A stretch of 64,000 bases of DNA from Rhinopithecus roxellana (lineage: Eukaryota > Chordata > Mammalia > Primates > Cercopithecidae): contig NC_044554.1 in NCBI RefSeq assembly GCF_007565055.1, forward strand, positions 20,624,921 through 20,688,920, in the 5' to 3' direction. Positions within the stretch are counted from its first letter, which is position 1; each line of letters starts with the position of its first letter. The notes under the pieces are model-generated. The model saw only the letters and a program-made list of their open reading frames with translations. It was not told the origin of the DNA and did no database searches. Position numbers and translations under genes: made by a program. Positions 59,691 to 64,000 of the stretch are shown here, piece after piece.

Positions 59691-62225
59691 TATCTCAATT
59701 TCCTTTGTTAAACATTTTCTCTACTTCAGTCCTTTTTCACTTCCAGTTCTTCCATATGCTCATGGCATTTTAGTCTTGACTCAAAGGGAGATATTTATAC
59801 AAACTCATTTCCACAAGGTGTTCCTGATATAATATTAGAAGATATTTAATATCCTGTAATACCACCTTTAGGGATTTTCCAATCTAAAATTACAAAGAAT
59901 TATCTCTAAAATACAGATCTCTGTATTTTAAGAAAAGGTACCTCCTAGGTGAGAGAGCAATTTGGTGATGAGGTGGGCGTGCTAGCTGATAAAACACATT
60001 GAACACAACATACTCACTTCATTTAATAGAAATATAGATTAGACTTTCAAAATTTTATCATTTAGAGTTGCAAAATAATATGTATTATAGAATACCAAAT
60101 GGAACTTTGATTTGAGATGATAATATGATATCAAATCTTTAACCAAACACTCCAAGGTCAGGTGCTTATTCTCTCAGTACACTATTGAAATGATATTGAA
60201 ATAAAAGAGCAGAGATGCACATATGCACTCTTAGAAACAAGATACTGAATGTGAACCATGGAGAGAACTAAAGAGGAAACACAAATGAACTACAAATTCA
60301 AGAGAGTGATTGGAAAGTTTTTGCAAAAATTTTAAACTCTTTATTAAATTCCTTCAAAGCTTGTTAGTTGGTTAAAAGTATCACAGGTACTTCAAAATTA
60401 TTTCTCCAAAAAATGCTGAACATGTGTTCTAAGTTCTCCCACTTAGAATCCATAATTCTGAATAAGCCTGTTGTAACCAAATTTAGCATTTTGCATTCAT
60501 GCTTGGGGAGGCATAATCACTTTTATCTTAAACCATGTGTGCACATGTGCACGGATTTTCTAGAAAACAAACTGAATATTCAGTTATAGGTGTGGTAATT
60601 TTCCTGTTTATGCATTTGGAATTTCCCATGCGTTGAAATCCTTGCTTTACTTTTAGTTTTGGACAGCAGTCATATCTTCCAAATAATCTCAATCAACACG
60701 ATGTGCTGAGGAGGAGAGGAGGGCACTCGCCTAAAGTTATGTGCCACGAGGAAATTTCAACACTTTCACAATCTGGCTTATTTTAAATAAACAAAAAATG
60801 GAAGTGGTTCATGCATAATAAATCCCTACTGGGCTGTACTGTGTTTTCATGACTAATTTCTTTTGCTAACCACAACTTCTCAGCCTATGACCTTTCAACG
60901 GCAGGCATTCTTTATAAAAACATGGGCTCACTGTCAGGGCTGTGCCTTTTCTTACTCATGAACTCCCCAGTGACTTGTTAACTATCCAAACATAGATGTC
61001 TTCAAACAACTTATGGAAAATGCACTTGTAGGATTTTTTTTGGTGCCATGAAAGGAACCTTCCTATTATAAAGTCAAAAACTAAAATAATAAGAAATAAT
61101 ATGTTGCTACTCAAAGAACTGATTTGACACATTTCCTTTTTCTTCACAGAAACAATTCTGATAGGGCATTGAAGCATATTATCTAGTCATCTCTTCATAA
61201 CTGGGCAGAATGGCAAATCATCTCAACTGAGATTTCTAAGTGACTTGCTGGAGGATGCAGGGAGAGTTTGATGTAGGTGCTAGAATCTCGCACTCCTTCT
61301 ACTCCATACCTGTTTTATGACTCCTTAACAACCACTGACTCCAGGTCTTTTTGTCAGAGACACTTGCTTAACATTTTCTACTTGCTCCATTTTCTGTTAG
61401 GTAGCTCTGCCATTTATTATGGATGTCTCTTAACTGCTTTTGATCTTGTAAGAAAAATCTCTCTGTTTCAGGTGTAACTTACTTACGTAAATAGTAGTGA
61501 GGTTCTCATCAAAACCAGGAATTATCATTGAACTTCTCTCACTGAGTAATTAGTTCAATAACAGAACTAACATTGTTCTCAAATTTCAGGTTAATCTCTT
61601 AAAAGTTGTGATTTGTTTTTTCTCTTTCAAGAGTCTCTATTATTCAAGCACAACATCTTCTTTGCCTTCTCAAGGGCTGAGAATATCCTTAGGAATCTAA
61701 TGACTGTGCAAGTGGGGAGCAGACATGAACTAGGATATTAACAGGACAAGCAATGAAAGTAACTTTGTAGTGTCCAGTAGGGAAGAAAAAGCAAGCAAGT
61801 GTTTTATTTCACTTATTCACCCCTTCTCTTCAGCATTCATAGGTAATATATAGAAGCACCTTTTTCCAGCTTCAGTTTTCTTGGAGGTATTGCACAGTCA
61901 TCCACCTTCAGGAATTCTCCTCTGTAAGTATGCTATTTTGTGTTATTTTTCCCTTCTCCATCCATTGCTAACGGGAGCATAGTTGAATAAAGGTATCCAA
62001 CCCTTTGGATTAATGAATATGATTTGTTTTCTTCTCTTGGCAGTTTGGAATAAGGATAAAGAGGTAACAACTATATCTATATGGCTGCTTGTGCTGAAGC
62101 TAAAAGGAAGACGACATATTACTGATCTCACTCGTAATTCTTTTTCCCTACTGTGCTGCTGTTGTTTGCATGCCTCTTTTTCAGTATGTAAAAACATTTT
62201 CAACTTGCATTTTATTTTATTTATT
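59691..62225. other. Unassigned sequence
   Basis: No repeat family or exon is recognised in this 2.5 kb. Overlapping frames on both strands at 61943-62243 have no recognisable similarity. Confidence 0.4.
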
Positions 62226-62340
62226 TATCACTTCCTGCAATAAAAAACCTCTTGAGGGTAGATGCCATAGCTTGTTCATTTTGAATTCTGACCTGTGTCT
62301 ACGATAGCGTCTAATAAATAGTATAGTATAGATAAACAAT
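62226..62340 (+). mobile_element. Possible L2 3' end
   Basis: 'cttgagggtagatgccatag' followed by 'gcgtctaataaatagtatag' is in L2 3'-end order. Confidence 0.5.
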
Positions 62341-63029
62341 TTTGCGGCTTTTGTCCAGTTGTATTTATGGCCTCTTTTGCTGAGTTCCTTTATTCCTCCT
62401 GAGATGTATTACAGTGACCTGGTAACTTAATCCTATTACATTTATTTATGATCCTGATAACCAAGACCAGTTTGAATTTTGAACATGTTTCCTGCCAACT
62501 ATTGCTCATAGCTCTGAGACCAAAATTTGTATTGTGTCTAATTTATCATTGATGAAAACATCAAACAGCCCTTATGAAATACTACTATGTATGCCCTGAA
62601 GTTGGAGCATTGTTTCATTGATATTTACTTTTTGTTCTGTCCCTTAGATAGCTGTATACCAACCTTATAGTTTTGTAGATTAAATTCTGTTTACTAGTTT
62701 AGGGCTAGTGTGCAATGTTGAGATAAAATAAAATGTTTTTTAAAGTTCAAGTAAAGCAGAAGTAAAAAAGTGTCATCTATCATCTGAGGCTAGTATTGTT
62801 TTATGGAAGACAAAAATATAAACATACAGTATATATTGAAAACAAAGGATTTACTTAAAAATCGTTTTTATTTCTGTAGAGATCCCTTTTAAGAATCTTT
62901 TCACAAAATGCTTAATGATATGACAGTTGTTTTATGTGAAAATGCAGAAAGAAAACTAAACCAGTAAATGTGTAAAGATCTATGTTATTCCATAAGTTTA
63001 TTTTTCAGATTATTTCAGGGGAAGAATTT
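62341..63029. other. Unassigned sequence
   Basis: Nothing recognised. Confidence 0.4.
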
Positions 63030-63660
63030 ATTCCAAAAAATATTTATTGATTATCTACTATAGGGCAAGTGTTATTATTCAATGTCCTGGAGATAGAGCA
63101 GTTAAAAATCAAACAAAAATCCCTGTCCTCACAGAATCTTATAGCTTTGTAGGGGAAGAAGATAAATATATAAATATGGCATTAATGGCTCTGGAAGAAT
63201 ACTAATAATAACAGAGATGGCGTTATTGATTATTAGGGGAATGTGGCACAGCAATTTCAAATAGGGGTCTCATGGAGGCCTCACAGAGCAGCAAGGATCT
63301 GAAAAGGAGAGGAACACTATGTAACCATCTAGGGAAGAGCAGTCTAAGATTAGGCAAAAACAAATCAAAAGCCTTGAAGCTCTGAGCCTGGGAGTTTGAG
63401 ATAGGCAATTAGGCCAGGGAAGCTGGAGTGGGTAGCTAACAGGAAGAGTACGTTAGGCTGAGAGGTAATGATGGCTTTGACAAGGTTGTTAGCCATGCAG
63501 GTGATGACATGGGCATGGCCCTATTATGGGTGTACTTTGATGTTATACCTGACTGTGTTTGCTGACGATTGGATGGAAAATGTGAGAAAAAGAGAATAAT
63601 CTAGGATGACAAAAGTTTCGGTAAAGGACCTGGATTATTTATCTGTGTAAATAATGAATA
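63030..63660 (-). mobile_element. L2 LINE fragment, minus strand
   Basis: 'ttattgattatctactatag', 'ccctgtcctcacagaatctt', 'tcatggaggcctcacagagc' and 'gctgacgattggatggaaaa' follow antisense L2 in order. Old and non-coding. Confidence 0.55.
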
Positions 63661-64000
63661 AAATGCAATCGAGGTCTAGGTCTCTACATATTTTTATTAT
63701 CTCATTAACGTTTTGGAAATTCTGACTGGAAATATCAAAAAATATTAATAAGATGAAATGAGTTATCTGGCATTATGTAATTTTTCCTTTATTTCTAAGG
63801 TATTTTAACATTAGAGTTTTTTTTAACCTACTTTTTCTCTCCTCCTTTGAAATTCTGTTTCTTGTACATTAATTTTTCAAATTCTCAATTTTAAATTTCC
63901 ATTGTTCTATATTACCCTTTCATACTTTTCCTAATTGATTCACTGTTTATGTGACTGACTTAGGGCAGAGTTTTCCAAATACGCAAGTTAAGGCTAAACC
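63661..64000. other. Unassigned AT-rich sequence
   Basis: Nothing recognised up to the window edge. Confidence 0.4.

Noticed and set aside
1..64000. Bacterial-style features such as operons, CRISPR arrays, riboswitches, attachment sites
   Set aside because: The sequence is clearly primate nuclear DNA. Short tandem repeats present do not have the repeat-spacer structure of CRISPR.

Overview
The window is primate nuclear DNA from a gene-poor, AT-rich stretch. No host protein-coding exon, tRNA, rRNA or CpG island could be recognised. About ten Alu elements, together with L1, L2, MIR, MaLR and ERV remnants, place it in a simian primate. Two of the younger-looking Alus (7815-8131 minus and 8372-8672 plus) share an AluY variant with 'gggcgaggtggc' in the right arm and 'ttcggccactgc' or 'ggccggatctcagc' near the 3' end. 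From memory of Alu families, this matches the AluYR lineages that expanded in Old World monkeys, so a macaque/baboon/vervet-type genome is more likely than human. That species call is an inference.

Layout, left to right. 0-5 kb: an Alu, L2 remnants, a second Alu, a (CTTT)n tract, and an L2 carrying a third Alu. 5-11 kb: a MaLR LTR, an Alu, a solo class I LTR with a 4-bp GTAA target duplication that carries a young Alu, a second young Alu, and a fossil Charlie-like hAT transposon broken by an Alu. 11-17.8 kb: an L1M 3' end, a 5'-inverted L1, two copies of one Tigger-like MER element, an hAT-like repeat, a MIR and an L2. 17.8-24 kb: mostly unassigned AT-rich DNA, plus an Alu, an L2 and a MaLR LTR. 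24-29 kb: several old L1 pieces, mainly minus strand, interrupted by a MaLR LTR with a target duplication.

29.1-33.3 kb holds a minus-strand endogenous retrovirus remnant with gag, protease, RT, RNase H and integrase in order and no env or 3' end. 33.8-34.2 kb is an Alu whose tail has become a (CAT)n microsatellite. 39.2-40.5 kb is an L1 5'UTR-like block. 41.9-45.4 kb is a plus-strand HERV-L-type provirus remnant running from gag to a dUTPase-like end, followed by a 34-bp AT minisatellite. 48.65-49.86 kb is a 5'-truncated L1. 50.2-50.5 kb is an Alu. 51.8-51.9 kb is a near-perfect 42-bp-arm palindrome. 52.4-54.3 kb is a minus-strand LTR fragment plus an env transmembrane-subunit remnant. 54.9-56.6 kb is an unusually GC-rich block with degenerate ~68-bp tandem repeats, possibly an LTR. 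57.96-58.26 kb is a THE1-type solo LTR. The rest is unassigned, with old L1 and L2 pieces.

There are no genes acting together here. The content is a stratigraphy of insertions. All retroviral reading frames seen are broken by stops and frameshifts. I found no evidence for an intact novel system. The strongest unexplained structures are the palindrome at 51.8 kb, the GC-rich tandem-repeat block at 55-56.6 kb, and the env remnant at 53-54 kb. Repeat family names come from memory of consensus sequences and were not checked by any search.
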